From Moniliella sp. 'wahieum' (taxonomy: Eukaryota; Basidiomycota; Moniliellomycetes; Moniliellales; Moniliellaceae), in NCBI GenBank assembly GCA_003971905.1, contig RSEE01000045.1:450919-514918 (forward strand): DNA of 64,000 bases. Direction: 5' to 3'. Within the stretch, counting starts at the first letter, position 1; every line of letters starts with the position of its first letter. The position numbers and the translations under genes were made by a program. The notes under the pieces were generated by a model, which made no database searches, was not told the DNA's origin, and saw only the letters and a program-made list of their open reading frames with translations. Positions 1-11,175 of the stretch are shown piece by piece.

Positions 1-119
1 AATATGTGCGCACCTCCTCCGTGCCCTCGCTGCCTCCGCGACCCGTTCCATCATTAACTGTCGCCATTACTGACCCCCTGATGTGTAGTTACTGGGCCAT
101 ACTCCCGTCTCAGCCGATC

Positions 120-1117
120 CTAAAACCAATTCTCGCATCGCCTCGCTCACCCTTGTGGCACTGTACGACTGGGGGACTGCTCTGGCAGAGTCCCTGAGCC
201 CCGGGGATCGGAGCAGCGGAAGTTACCTTCCCCGAGCTTGCTTCGCTTGCGTTTCAGTGCCCAACTTGATCGTCTGCTCGCCGAATCGACGTTCCACTAT
301 CCCCCTACCAATGGGAAAACTGATCCAACACCACGCATCTCCATCGTACTAGAGCGAATGCTTGACAAGGAAAAAGATAATTAATGGCAAGGACAAGGAA
401 ACTCCGCTACAAACCTCCGATCATTCCCTCTCCAGTTTCCTCCAGAGCACTGACGATACTGACACCACACAGGCCAACCCCCACTCCTACCTGTGTTGGA
501 AGCTCCATTCCATCCGTCTTCCCTCCGAGAACAAGAACGACAAGGCCTGGTTTCCCACCATTGACGAGGCACTGCGGACCATTTCCCCTGAGCCCGCCAC
601 CGAGGAGGCCATTACCTCCGCGAAGGATTTCTGGGACGGGTTTGATTCCGACCCCCATCCCGACGTGGACTCAACTGAACCTCCCCGGACCCCGCGCGGT
701 CCTCCTGCCGAAGCCGATGAAGAGTATTGGGCCAAATACGAGAGCGTCGAAACAGCGCTAGGAGACCAGTCCTTCCTCCCTAAACACGGTAGCCCCACCT
801 CCCCCATGCCCATACCCAAACTCAAAACTTTCCTCCATCTCGCCGGAAGTGAAGCCGGATCGCTGGATCCCCAGCCCCAACCTGCTATGCACCGCACCAC
901 TTCCATCTCTACGTTCCTCTCCACCAGCCCGCGGGGCGATCGGGAGAAACCACCCACCGATGCCTCACTCTCCTTCAAAGACGAGCAAGTGGTCGCACTT
1001 AAGAGCGTCCTCCGCGGTGCTTGGGGCATGTTCCGCGGCCCAACCACTGCTCCGGACATGGAAAACCGCAAACGTCTTTTCCTTGAACTGGCTCAGAACA
1101 TTGTGAACGAACCTTAA
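120..1117 (+). CDS. Conserved-looking hypothetical protein, 5' end unresolved
   Basis: The clean frame runs from about 362 to the TAA at 1115-1117 and gives a 251-residue acidic, Pro/Ser/Asp-rich protein ending in a short helical segment (roughly the last 40 residues, with KDEQVVALKSVLRGAWGMF). Coding-like sequence continues upstream in a different frame (about 230-378, including FSAQLDRLLAEST and RISIVLERMLDKE), so the true protein probably starts at or before position 120 and is joined by a one-base shift near 375. No catalytic motif, membrane segment or signal peptide is visible. I do not recognise the family. The 5' end may lie outside the window. Confidence 0.5.
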
Positions 1118-1364
1118 CCTCTCCCGTCTCTGTCCATTGATTGATTAATCGCATTGCACCGCTGTCCCGCATAATCGGCATCATCGCCTGTCGCATAGCG
1201 GCTAGAAACGACCACAGTCACGTGATGGGGGCGGAACGACGCGTGGCTGCTAAGTTCCTCGCCTCTTAAACGACGATTGCGACTGGGTGATCTACTTTGT
1301 CACATCCCTCCACCCAGTACCCACTTCGCTTCGTAGTCTTTGCCCCCCTTGCCCCCTTGTGGTA

Positions 1365-2584
1365 ATGGTCCATCTCCGGCTGAATGAGAAGGATACGCAA
1401 CGCAATCCGTATATCAACTTTGTACGTGCCCTCGCCGGGGATGGGACAAGACGAGGCGACCCGGCGCCTGGAACAGATCGCAGCAGTGTACAAGCCCATC
1501 ATGGCCGAGTATGGCTTTCGTCTGAACTCGCTGGAGGAGTTTCCCGTCAACCCTGAGTTTGCCGGGCGCAATTGGAATGCAGGTGAGACGATTGAGCTTG
1601 TCTTGCGTACCCGAGACGGAGGATGGGCGCCGTTTATGGCTGTGACCCACGTTATGGCCCACGAGCTCGCTCACATCCTTCATGTAGGTCGTCCCCGCGC
1701 CTACACCACGAGTCTCTAGCTCCGCTGACCAGCCCAGATGAACCATCTCCCGGCGCATGGACGTTTAACGAGCGAGATTCAGACTAAGGTCCGTACTCTT
1801 ATTCGACAAGGCTACTTTGGCGACGGTACGTAGTATCGATTTCCTCGCTTTGGCATTTACTTTGGTCTAACTTCTCCGTTTGTATTCCTAGGCTTTTGGT
1901 CGGTATGTGACCCTCTATGCTTTCTGTGACTGAGTAGACCGATGACCTAGCTGGCGGTTTGGTAGGCAGGATACCGTCTAAAGGACCAAACGTCTGTTCC
2001 AGGGGATGCCAACCCAGAAGCGATGGTACGAGGGTACGCGAACCATGTATGTGGTGGCGCGCACCGTGGCCGGGGGCGGGGAAGGGGCGTGCGTGGCCGC
2101 GCACGAGGACGGGGCAGGGGAGCTTCCAACCCTCGACCGGCTCCCCCCCGGTCCGATGCGCCCACCAAGCCACCCCCTAAACGCAAGAGAGGCTTCCAAG
2201 GTCCTACTCTCCGTACTGGGGCACAGACCCCGCCCACCTCCCGCCGAACCACCAAAAAGGCTCGTGCAACGTTACCAGGTACGCACGTTCTCCTTGCTCT
2301 TTTGTTGGCGATGGTCTAGTTGATACTGAGATATATTGTAGGCAAGGGGCAGCGACTGGATGGGTCGAGCCCAGAACCACCAAAGGACACACACCCCCAG
2401 CACCCAGACCGTTGCGGGCAGAATCGAGCGCGTAGCAGCCATCGAAGCCCGTTTGCAAGCGGGGCAGGCGCAGGAGACCAGTGCCAATCCTAACCCGGCT
2501 TCCTCCGCGCATCTTACCGGTCCCTCTGTTCCGCAGCGCACGTCCGCCCGCGTACTTGAGCACGAGGTGATCGAAATTGACTAG
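1365..2584 (+). CDS. WSS1: WLM-domain metalloprotease, Wss1/SPRTN-like
   Basis: Wss1 proteases cut DNA-protein crosslinks and act on SUMOylated targets in the nucleus. The ATG at 1365 opens MVHLRLNEKDTQRNPYINF, typical of the WLM start. After a one-base shift near 1426 the frame continues with RRLEQIAAVYKPIMAEYGF, the conserved FAGRNWNAGETIELVLR and the zinc site HELAHILHMNH (HExxHxxxxxH), whose second part is completed by splicing out 1684-1737. Two further introns precede FWSAGYRL and a basic Arg/Gly-rich linker (about 2030-2120) that may bind DNA. Another intron near 2279-2341 leads to a tail ending EVIEID, a good SUMO-interacting motif, as expected for Wss1. Family assignment is firm; exact joins are inferred. 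Confidence 0.85.
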
Positions 2585-3458
2585 GCCATCCAAACAGCCA
2601 TGAAGCGCAGGGGGCCTAATCAAAAGGTTTATTGCGCTTGTAGGTTTCCAAGCCAAGTAACTATACCTCTATCGTCTTGGATAAGAGCTTGGGAAGAACA
2701 GTCCATTTTGCTGACGGTTTAGCAAGCTAATCTCTGCGAGCATATGTATCGTGGGCTCAAATGCCTTAAACTGGATCGGATCGGCTTGTATAGATATACT
2801 ACTTTTGCCTTGTATGTTGGCTTCCCTATTCTGGATCGAAGTCTGCAGAAGAGGGATGAACTATAGATTGTTGTCACCAAGAACACTGAGAACACTTCAA
2901 TGGAAGCACGCCGCTGTTAGAAAACAACCTACATGAGGAATCTGATGAGATCTAGCGTCCTGATACCTGATGGTCCCCAAGGGTGAGGCAATCGCACTGG
3001 TGGCGGCATTGGTCTAAGCCCACCAGCATCGCTTGTAGAGGAACATCAAGCAGCCAGTCGCCACTAGTACTCGGGTGGGCTAGGCTGCGCAGCACGGAAA
3101 CAGAGGCGAGAAAACAAAACGGAACTTTGGCCATAGCACGCGAGCCATCCGCGGTGGCTTTTCGGCCTCGACTACGTAGAGAATACCATCATGCCCATTA
3201 TCGAATGTGGACAGCGCGCGGGGGGGGGCAAGTAGGTGTCAAGATGAATCAGGCTAGAGACGCCTGCTGCTGTTTTACAATCTGTGTAGCCTGTCTGCTG
3301 CGCTCGAATGGAGCGCCACAGCAAGTAACAAGTGGTACCTTACGTAATGCAGTGAAACGTTCACCGTCCGATTTTGCTGGGCCACCCAGTCGCGACGGGA
3401 TGGGAATCGGGCTTGATTCTTCCACCACCACTAATCTCCCGCCGCGTCAGGACCCGCC
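2585..3458. other. Intergenic spacer
   Basis: Between the WSS1-like stop and the symplekin start. Short frames on both strands lack recognisable domains or consistent coding composition. The last part presumably carries the symplekin promoter; no clear TATA element was seen. Confidence 0.5.
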
Positions 3459-6400
3459 ATGGCCGACTCAGCTCCCAAGAAGGACCCTTTGGTCCTTGTA
3501 CGCGAGGTGATTCATGCCCGATCCGGCGTGTCCGTCTTGCAGCTCCAGGAGCTGTATGCTGCGTTTGAGGCGCAGCCCGGCGCCTTGCCCATGCTCCTTC
3601 CCAACCTGCTCCCGCTCCTCGACCAGCCCGAGCCGTTGCGGGGCTGGGTCTGAACTACATGGACCTGGCATTTTGCCGCGGAGTCCTCAAGATGGATGCT
3701 CGCCGATCCCGTGCGTGTACTTCTGCATTCTCCTTTTGTGTTCTGACTCTCTCCTGCCAGTCGCCCCGTACGTCATCGACCCCTGTCTTGTCCTATATCA
3801 ACGACCCCAATCCTTCGTATGCCAAGACGGCCATTCAGTGCTTTGCCAGCGCCTATCCTTCCATCTTTCAACACTTTATCGTTGACCCGAGCCAGGTCGC
3901 GCGCTGGCCCCTCATTCACGACATTCGCAATCGGCTGCTTGTACTCTTCAACAGCCCCGCAGTCCCTACCGGCACCAAAATCGCCATTATCAAGGCTTTC
4001 CAGCGCATTGTGCTTGTCCAGATTGCCAGCGGCCCAGGAGCTTCCCCAGTGATGTGAACGTGACACACGTCCCTGCAGGACACCCAATCCTTAACCCCGT
4101 CGATCTTGACTCGGACGCACGCCAGTTGCTTCTCCACTTGGTCCCGTTCATGTTCAGTAGCGATCAGGTGGACCTTGTTATGGCAACAATGAACACGTTG
4201 GCCATGTTGGCGCGCCATCGGCCTTCTCTGGTCGAGCTTGTGAGTCGAGCCTTGATCGATTGGACTCCCGACAAGTTCGTGGGAAGGTTGGAACAACGCT
4301 TTGTCGAAAAGGCACTTCGCACTTTGTATCGTCACATGATCCGCTTCAACGTGGGCGGAGCGGCGTTCAAAGCGCAGTTCCAGGTTGCACTCGAGGTCCA
4401 GGTTCGGCGAGAAGCCGAGGCGGAAAATGCGCTTGCACTGGCCCGCGAAGCTGAGGCCAAGCGCAAGCGTGACGAGCTGGCTGAGGAGATTGCCATGGCG
4501 GCTGGGGCCAAACGGCCCAGGACGGACCCGGAAACCAGTGCCCCTCCCCCTCCCCAGGTCGTCCCCAACGTATCGCCCGCCCAGGCCGCTCGCGCATTCC
4601 AGAGCCAGGACACGAACGAAGCCTTGGCCAATTTTGATGTTACCCAGCTCCCGCTCTCGTGGTTGTCGACCTGGTGATTGCCAATTTCCATGCTATATCC
4701 GAGGCTACGTTGGAGGAGGCCGTGTCCCGCACCCGGGCCAGTCTTTCCAGTGACACCCCGGCACCGCTTGCATTGGAGGACCCCGCCGTTGAGCTTGCCC
4801 CGCATTAGAACACTTTGAATTGGCACCACCCACTGCCTTGCCCCCCGCCCAGGCGTCTGACTTGATGAAGGGTGTTGTAGTCCGCATGACGAATATTGGT
4901 ATGGACGAAGTGGCAACACGTCGCCCAGCCAAGGAGGGTGAGAGCAGGGTGTCCCTTCCCACCCTGTACTTTGGAGCTCCCTCATTTCGTTTGGCCGTAC
5001 GTGGGTTATATATGCCCCTACGTCCGGGAGCGGGGCAGGACGAAGTGCAAAGGCGGGAGGCAGTACTAAAATACGCCGACCAATTGCGTTCCGTTGTCAT
5101 GCGTATGGTTTTGGAAGACCCTGAACCACGTCTTGAATTGGCCACACGCTGGTTAATGGAGGAGTGGACCTCGGACAACCAGCGGCGCCATGACGGTTTG
5201 GAGGGGAAGTACGAACCCCTGCTGGTTGAGTTGCTGGCTGGGCTGCGGCCCAAGCTCACTTCAGAATCGAAGTGGATTCTCCCTTTTATTGGAGACTTGC
5301 CTGTTCTACCCCCCTCGGCGATGGATCAGCTGGTGGCCTTGGCCAAGGACCGGTCTACTCTTCAGCTCGGGCTTCTTATCCTCCGGGAGGTGGCCGTTTC
5401 TCGCCCTCCCGTACGTCAATATGTGACAAGTCTCCTCCTTTCCCTTACTCGATCCTCCGATGAGCTCCTCCGCCGTGGAGCCATCACCACGGTGCGTGTG
5501 TGGGTGAACAATGCCAAGCCCCCGTCCCCCCTGGAGACTGTGGTGCTTGCCTATTCCCACCAGTCCCTTGAGTGCCTTACTATCGGCGTTAAGGCTGAAG
5601 GTGATGACACCATTATCTCTCCTCCCGAGGAGGACGACAAGGATACCACGCCCAGTGTACCTGAGCCTGAAACCAAGAATGAGGAATCATCAGCTGAAGC
5701 TTCCACCGTGAAGATGGAGGACGTGGATGGTGAGCCTAGCGCAGTTGTTCCACCCGAAGGGGCACCGGAACACGAAACACAAGCGGAAGCAGAGGTTCTC
5801 CGGATCCGCAGAGGCAATGGAGCGAGACAGATGTTCTACGCTATCTGGAGTTGACGCTTGCGTTGTGTGTCAAGGTGCCGAGCCTGCTCGATGACGTGTT
5901 TGCAACCTATGTTCACGTTCGTCCCGAGATCCAAACAGCGATGGAAACTCACATACCGGCTGATTGCCTCGATGGGTCCGCACCACCCTGTTCTTCTAGA
6001 ACTGCTTTCCCATTTCCCCGAAGGTGCTGAGGGGCTTGCGCTTACCATTTTCCAAATCATGTTTGACAAGGAAAAGTCGCCCGCCTTAGTCCAGCTTGTG
6101 GTCAAGCTCAGCCAAGAGCGCGTCTTGGATCCACGCTTTTTGCTTCCCATCTTGCCGGAACTCAAAAAAGTACGTCGTGTTTTGAATTTCTTGATCCCTT
6201 TCTGACGGTTTTTTTGTAGCCTGAGGTTCTCCGTCTGCTTCCCCGAGTGGTAAGTTTATTGGACGACGAGTCGACGGCCAGGGACAACCTTGATGTGATG
6301 AAGAAGACGCTTGAGGCGATTGTTGTTCCCCCCGAGGATTCATTTGGCCAAGTCTCGTCGAACCAGCCGCGGAAAGCACGTGAAGAGCATGTGACCCCGA

Positions 6401-6897
6401 CTGAGCTCATGGGGATGCTTCATCGCAAAGAGAATGAGATCGGCAAGAAGGCCGCCGCAAGGGCGGTTCAAGTCTGCCTCAATATGCCCGACATGTTCCG
6501 TGCCGAGGTGTTGGCAGCGACGATGAACCAAATCGTTGAGGAGCCTGTACTGCCTACCATCTTCCTTCGCACGGTCCTCATGGCAGTGGATAAGTTCCCC
6601 TCGCTCAAGGGGTATGTAAGTGGAAACCTACTCTCTCGTCTCATTACCAAGAAGGTCTGGCTTGATCCCATCCTCTGGAAGGGCTTCATCATTGCCGCCA
6701 AAAAGACGGTACCCGGCTCCTACGCCGCCCTGGCCCAGCTGCACAAGGATCAGATGCGGGAGATCGCCGCGCAAGACCCCGAGTTAAAGGAAGGATTGCG
6801 GGACTACTTCGTGAAGAAAACGGGAAACAACCCCAACCGTATGCGCCCCGTCCTGGACCTCTTGGGCCTTGATCCAGACGCGCCGGCGGCGCAATAA
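3459..6897 (+). CDS. PTA1: Symplekin / Pta1-like mRNA 3'-end processing scaffold
   Basis: Symplekin (yeast Pta1) is the scaffold of the cleavage and polyadenylation factor in the nucleus. The start is MADSAPKKDPLVLVREV at 3459. The N-terminal half is an alpha-helical HEAT-type repeat domain (about 3660-4400), followed by a basic/Glu-rich coiled region and NLS-like KRPR near 4510. After a long middle region with an acidic linker (about 5620-5800) comes the diagnostic symplekin C-terminal domain (about 6400-6860): LHRKENEIGKKAAARAVQVC, LPTIFLRTVLMAVDKFPSLKG, LLSRLITKKVW. Introns are visible at about 3711-3765 and at 6171-6220 (GTACGT...TTGTAG). Single-base shifts occur near 3650, 4040, 4670, 4810, 5820 and 5960. 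The total of about 1,100 residues fits the family. Confidence 0.88.
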
Positions 6898-7145
6898 TGG
6901 CGCTCAGCCTGAGCTCTGAGCCCTGCTGATGTATGACACATTGAGATATGAGACTGGACTGGAAGTGGGATTGAGAACAGTGCATCTTTTGGCAAGGATA
7001 TATCAATTTGTAGTATAAGAATGCACTTGACGCCGTTTGTAGTAGGGACTGAGAGCGAAAGTAAGGCGTGCAAGCAGTTTGTAGAACGGTCGGGTGTGTT
7101 AACGCTACTAATAGTGCATAGGACAAATCTGAATGCACCCTAACT

Positions 7146-7251
7146 GACACTTTAGGGCAGTGGTTACCCCGTTCGCCTGCTATGTGTAGCACCTTGCTCC
7201 AAGGGCCAGCGAATCCTCTCTGAGGGCGTGAGTTCGAATCTCACAGGTGTC
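7146..7251 (+). tRNA. tRNA-Ser(GCT) with a 25-nt intron
   Basis: Acceptor strands GACACTT (7146-7152) and AGGTGTC (7245-7251) pair over 7 bp with one G-T. The T arm is GTGAG-TTCGAAT-CTCAC. The anticodon stem is TTCGC (7172-7176) with GCGAA (7209-7213). The loop reads C-T-GCT-A, then an intron at 7183-7207, then A, giving anticodon GCT at 7179-7181. A long variable arm (CCTC-TCT-GAGG) marks a type II tRNA and fits serine. Confidence 0.92.
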
Positions 7252-7257
7252 TTTTTT
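7252..7257 (+). terminator. RNA polymerase III terminator of tRNA-Ser
   Basis: A run of six T follows the last acceptor base directly, the standard Pol III stop signal. Confidence 0.85.
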
Positions 7258-7746
7258 GCCGCGTTTCTACTTTTTGCGATTTGCACCATGCTTGCTATAT
7301 ACGCCTTGGGAAACCTCAAGAAGTGTGCTGGTTAGATGGGGAATGCTTAATGCAGTGGATGAAGCAATGAAGCGAAGAGCCACTGGAGAGCTACTATAGT
7401 ATTGGCTCGCGTTGTGGCCGGTACTGTAGGGAAAACGCCGGTGGCCAGGCAGGTTAAAACATCGACTCGTCCGCACTTGCGGGACACGTGCAGTCCATAA
7501 CGCCGCTTACGAAGGGACGGTTGCCTTTGCAACTCGCTTTCGTTGCCAACCAGGCAAACTATTCCACTATTACACACGCTCTGCAATCCAGGCCCCCCAA
7601 ATCGTTTTACGAGAGGTCATAGTGGGTCCAATCTTCATCTAAAAAATGAATCAGTTGCCGTCAACTTGAAAAGGATATACACCCAAAAGGTGGGGTGGAG
7701 CAACTTAACGGCTGAGACGAAGACCGCGATCGCGAGCAATGAGCGA
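7258..7746. other. Spacer between tRNA-Ser and galactokinase 3' end
   Basis: No convincing gene. It would hold the galactokinase 3' UTR and terminator (minus strand). Several short frames are unrelated to known domains. Confidence 0.5.
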
Positions 7747-9456
7747 TTAGACCGTCTCTTTGTACACGCATGCTCCACCTGCCGGTTCTGTAAGTAGCAA
7801 CGCATCGTTCAGCCCGTCTTGGTCCAACTCTGGGTGGCGTACGGCAAAGTACTCCTCGGTCAGCGCCTTGATTACGGCAGGCACCTTGCTTCCAGGGACC
7901 AATATGACTGTGGAGCCTCCCCAGCCCGCCTGGCACAGAAATTGTCAGGATTACTTCTCAACATGAAATGGGGTCAACGGACGTACCTGTCAAACGAGCG
8001 CCGAGAGCGCCGGCCTTGCGCGCAATCGTGGTGACCTGCTCAAGCTCAGGGCAAGAAGCCTGGTAAAAGTCGCGCATCGAGTAGTGGGATTGATTGATGA
8101 GCTCGCCCAGTTCCTTGTAGAGCGTCGCTGCATCGGCCTCTGGGATCTCGCCATTCTCCGCCCGCGACGCCGCGACTTGTAGGAGGGTAACGAAGCGGAG
8201 AGTGCGGAAGGCCTCGTCAAACACGTGCTTGGTGCGCTTGAAAAGGTCAAACTTCTCTGCCTGACAGGGAAGATGGTGAGAAATTCTTTGGTGAATGCAT
8301 CACCTTCATACCCGGTCAACGCCTCCGCCTCGGCCCGCGTCACAGGATCCTTAGGCAAGTGGGGAGAGCGCAACCGATTCGAAAAACTTGATGCGTGCAC
8401 CTTCTTCGCCGGCTTCCTTGAGTGCCTCAGCCCGCTCATCCGATGCGACGTACCATAGCTTGTCAACAGAATGGAGCTGGAAGTACTCGCCCAAATACCA
8501 TTAAGGGGTGTAGTTGGTAGCAGTAGGAGCGATGCCCAGGGCCTTGCCCAGCGCTCGTGTTGCCATGCGCAGCTCAGCCGTACGGAGATTGTAATGAATC
8601 GGGCCCGACACCTTCTTATCCGAAGCGACGAGCGTGTTGGCAATCAACCACTTGTACGACTCGGTTTTTTCCGGGCCATGCGGGGCAAGAATAGGGTGGA
8701 TCCAAAGGTGCGGCACAAAGCCAATGTGCAGCAAATACCCAGGCCTTCCAAAGATGGAGGCCGACTGGTCCATTCCACCGGAGCTCACACCTACCAGCCG
8801 CTCCGACTCGATAGCCACGTTGGCCATCTCTTTGCGGTCGATAAACTGGCGCACGCCCAGCGCCTCCAGAATCAAAATGCTACTCACTGTCGTCATGGCG
8901 GCCGAACTGGACAAAACTTGACTCGGGGGGAACCGTGCCATCGACCAAGATGCTGACCCGGACAGGCTTGGGTGTCGTCGCGGCGGTCGTAGCGGCAGGC
9001 AAGTGCGGCACAAGGCCATGGAGAGCCACCTTAAAGTAGTTCGCCCAGCGGTCAGGACCAGAGTTGTGGAGCTGCACATCAGGCAGGCCTTCTTGCCAGG
9101 AAGTGGTAAAGGAAGTGCCCTCAAAACGTGGGGTGACATTGTGGAGAACGAACTCAGTCGTCTGGTTGGGTGGGTGGGGTGGTATTCTTACTCCACTCAA
9201 CATGGGTCGCCATGAGGATATCCATCTCAATGGAGGCGGGCAAGACTGAAAATCCCTGGTGGTCAACATGCTCGCCAATCATGTTGACGCGCCCAGGGGC
9301 GCGTGCGACGAAGTCGGGTTGGGTACCAAACTGGGTTTGGAAAGCTTGGCGGAGAGCGTTCCAGCGCGCCTGTTCGCGGGGAAGGCGCTCCGCCGAGTAG
9401 ATGGTGCTGAGCGTGTCGTGCACAGGAATAACGTCGTCGGGGTGTTGCGAGGACAT
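7747..9456 (-). CDS. GAL1: Galactokinase (GHMP kinase)
   Basis: Galactokinase phosphorylates galactose to galactose-1-phosphate, the first committed step of the Leloir pathway in the cytosol. The protein starts [14 protein letters not shown] at 9456 and reaches the galactokinase signature [19 protein letters not shown] around 9250-9305. An intron beginning GTAAGAATACC lies near 9140-9190. Further on are the GHMP ATP-binding motif, seen as [16 protein letters not shown] near 8750-8815, and the C-terminal GHMP motif as GARLTG...[10 protein letters not shown], split by an intron at about 7938-7988. It ends ACVYKETV with TAA at 7747-7749. At least five one-base shifts break the frame (near 8900, 8500, 8350, 8230, 7937). 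Length and motif order are normal for fungal Gal1. Confidence 0.9.
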
Positions 9457-10713
9457 GGAGGAGATGGGCTGAAAGCGGAGGGGGAAGGGGTTGCTGATTG
9501 GGCGAACGGGCGGCGATGATGGTCGTTGTGGAGGCGACGGGAAGGTTGCTTGGCCTGGTGCGCACCCTCAGGCCTGACCTCATATAGGCCCTGGCGCAGG
9601 GCGCCGCGCTGTCTGATCCGTGCACTGCGCCGGTGTGGCATGTGGCATGTGGATGCGATGCATGATGCGCGATGCATGATGCGCGATGCATGAATGCACC
9701 GCGCGGGCAGTAGAGGGCAGTGCCACGCTGCTCTGGCCGGTGCAACATGCGGCGGTGCCTGAATCAGAGACACCCCGCCCCCGCCCCCACGGCGGCTGCG
9801 GGAAAAACAGATCAGCATCCGCATCCCAGCACCGGTCGTCAGCTGACCCCTCGAGGGCTGCGGGCCAGTCGATCACAAAGACGAGAGCAGACCACAGACT
9901 GCCAGGCCTGCCTCGGGTCTCACCCGGTCACCGCCTCACCCCACATTCTCATGGCCTAGATCCATCTGCAGCCACCCACACTGCCATCCATCCAGAGATG
10001 TGTTGCTCGGCGGAAACTTACTTATTGAGTGAGACTGTGTTCCTCTCCCTTCTCTACTTAGGAGCTTCAACATGCGCAGTCATCGTTTACGCGTCCCAGG
10101 CTCATAGTCCAAGTCATGCAGACAGTTCGATTTCTACCACCAAGGCTGGGTAATGGATGTTAGGCCACTGGTGGGGTGAACGTATTTTTGGAGGCTATGG
10201 ATGCGTACCGGCAGGTGACACACGAGAGGCGACCGCAACCCAATGGAATGCTGAGAGAAAAAAGTGTTGGGCCACCGGGGGTGGCTCGTGCGTTGGATTC
10301 CTTCTTTCTCGCGTCTGTCTTTCATGTTCCGAAGCCAGACATGATGGCGACTGGTTGCTTGATGGGCTTCTGTACTAGGTGTTGCTGCTTGGCTTATAGA
10401 CCACAGCCACCACCACCACTAAGAGTGCGATTGCTTCACACCCTCTCGAGGACCATCAGGACTCTTCCATATGTTCATCGGAAGAAGGGTTCACAGACGA
10501 GACAGAATGCGACTAGAAAAAGACCAAGTACCTGGAAAGTGTCACGGGGCGACGTCTGAACCACCTTGCACACCCGCCTCCACTTCCTTATCGTCGCTAT
10601 CGCTTCTCGGCTTCTTTCCCTATCTCGTCTATCTCGACTCGTTTTCTCTGTCTCTTTCGCTATTGACTCGGATCGTCTTCCTATCAACAAAACCCACAAC
10701 TATCTTGGTTTCT
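9457..10713. other. Galactokinase upstream region and spacer
   Basis: Contains the GAL1 promoter side and a short tandem repeat. A plus-strand frame around 10176-10380 (MDAYRQVTHERRPQPNG...) looks mildly protein-like but matches nothing I know and has no supporting signals. Confidence 0.4.
9657..9697. repeat. 14-bp tandem repeat (GATGCATGATGCGC)
   Basis: Two full copies (9657-9670, 9671-9684) and a partial third. Each unit contains the palindrome ATGCAT. It lies about 200 bp upstream of the galactokinase start. Confidence 0.8.
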
Positions 10714-11175
10714 CCGCTCGCGCTCGTCTAAAATCCAAAACACAACACATGGTTTCTCGACTCGGTTTCTCGCCTCGTTTTCGTCTCGGGTCCATTTTGC
10801 CCTTGACCCTCGTCTCGTCTCTCGCCTCGTCCCTCTCGCGCTTGGTCCGCTTTCCTTCCCTTTGACTCGTTTCCCCTTTACTCTGTAGACCTCTTGGTCT
10901 TGCCTTGTTCCCTTTCTCTTCTATAAAACTGCCTGTTCTTAGATCCAATGATGATGGCCCAAGCCGCCGACCATTCTTTCCCCTTCACCCTTCTTCTAGG
11001 CTCCACTTCTAGAAGGAACACCTCTCGCTCAGCTCGCTCGCCTCCCTCGCCCATCGGAGCACACCGCTTTCGCGTCAGCCCTACACACGCAACCTCTGCT
11101 CGCAGACCGCTGCACCTCGCAACCTCTGCTTGCAGACCGGCTCAGGCTCTGCTCGACGCACCGCAAAGCACCACT
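10714..11175 (+). repeat. Dispersed repeat, copy 1 (LTR/promoter-like)
   Basis: Shares extended similarity with 25085-25517 in the same orientation. Shared blocks include a pyrimidine-rich CTCGTCTCG-type tract, GACTCGTTTCCCCTTT followed by CTGTAGACCT, TTCTCTTCTATAAAAC (TATAAA at 10922-10927), and ATGGCC(C/T)AAGCCGCC just downstream. The TATA box followed by an ATG suggests a Pol II promoter carried by a mobile element, such as a solo LTR. The ends of the homology are approximate, and no target-site duplication was verified. Confidence 0.6.

Noticed and set aside
487-1071. 194-residue minus-strand frame
   Set aside because: Antisense to the 362-1117 frame, Ser/Gly-rich and lacking recognisable features.
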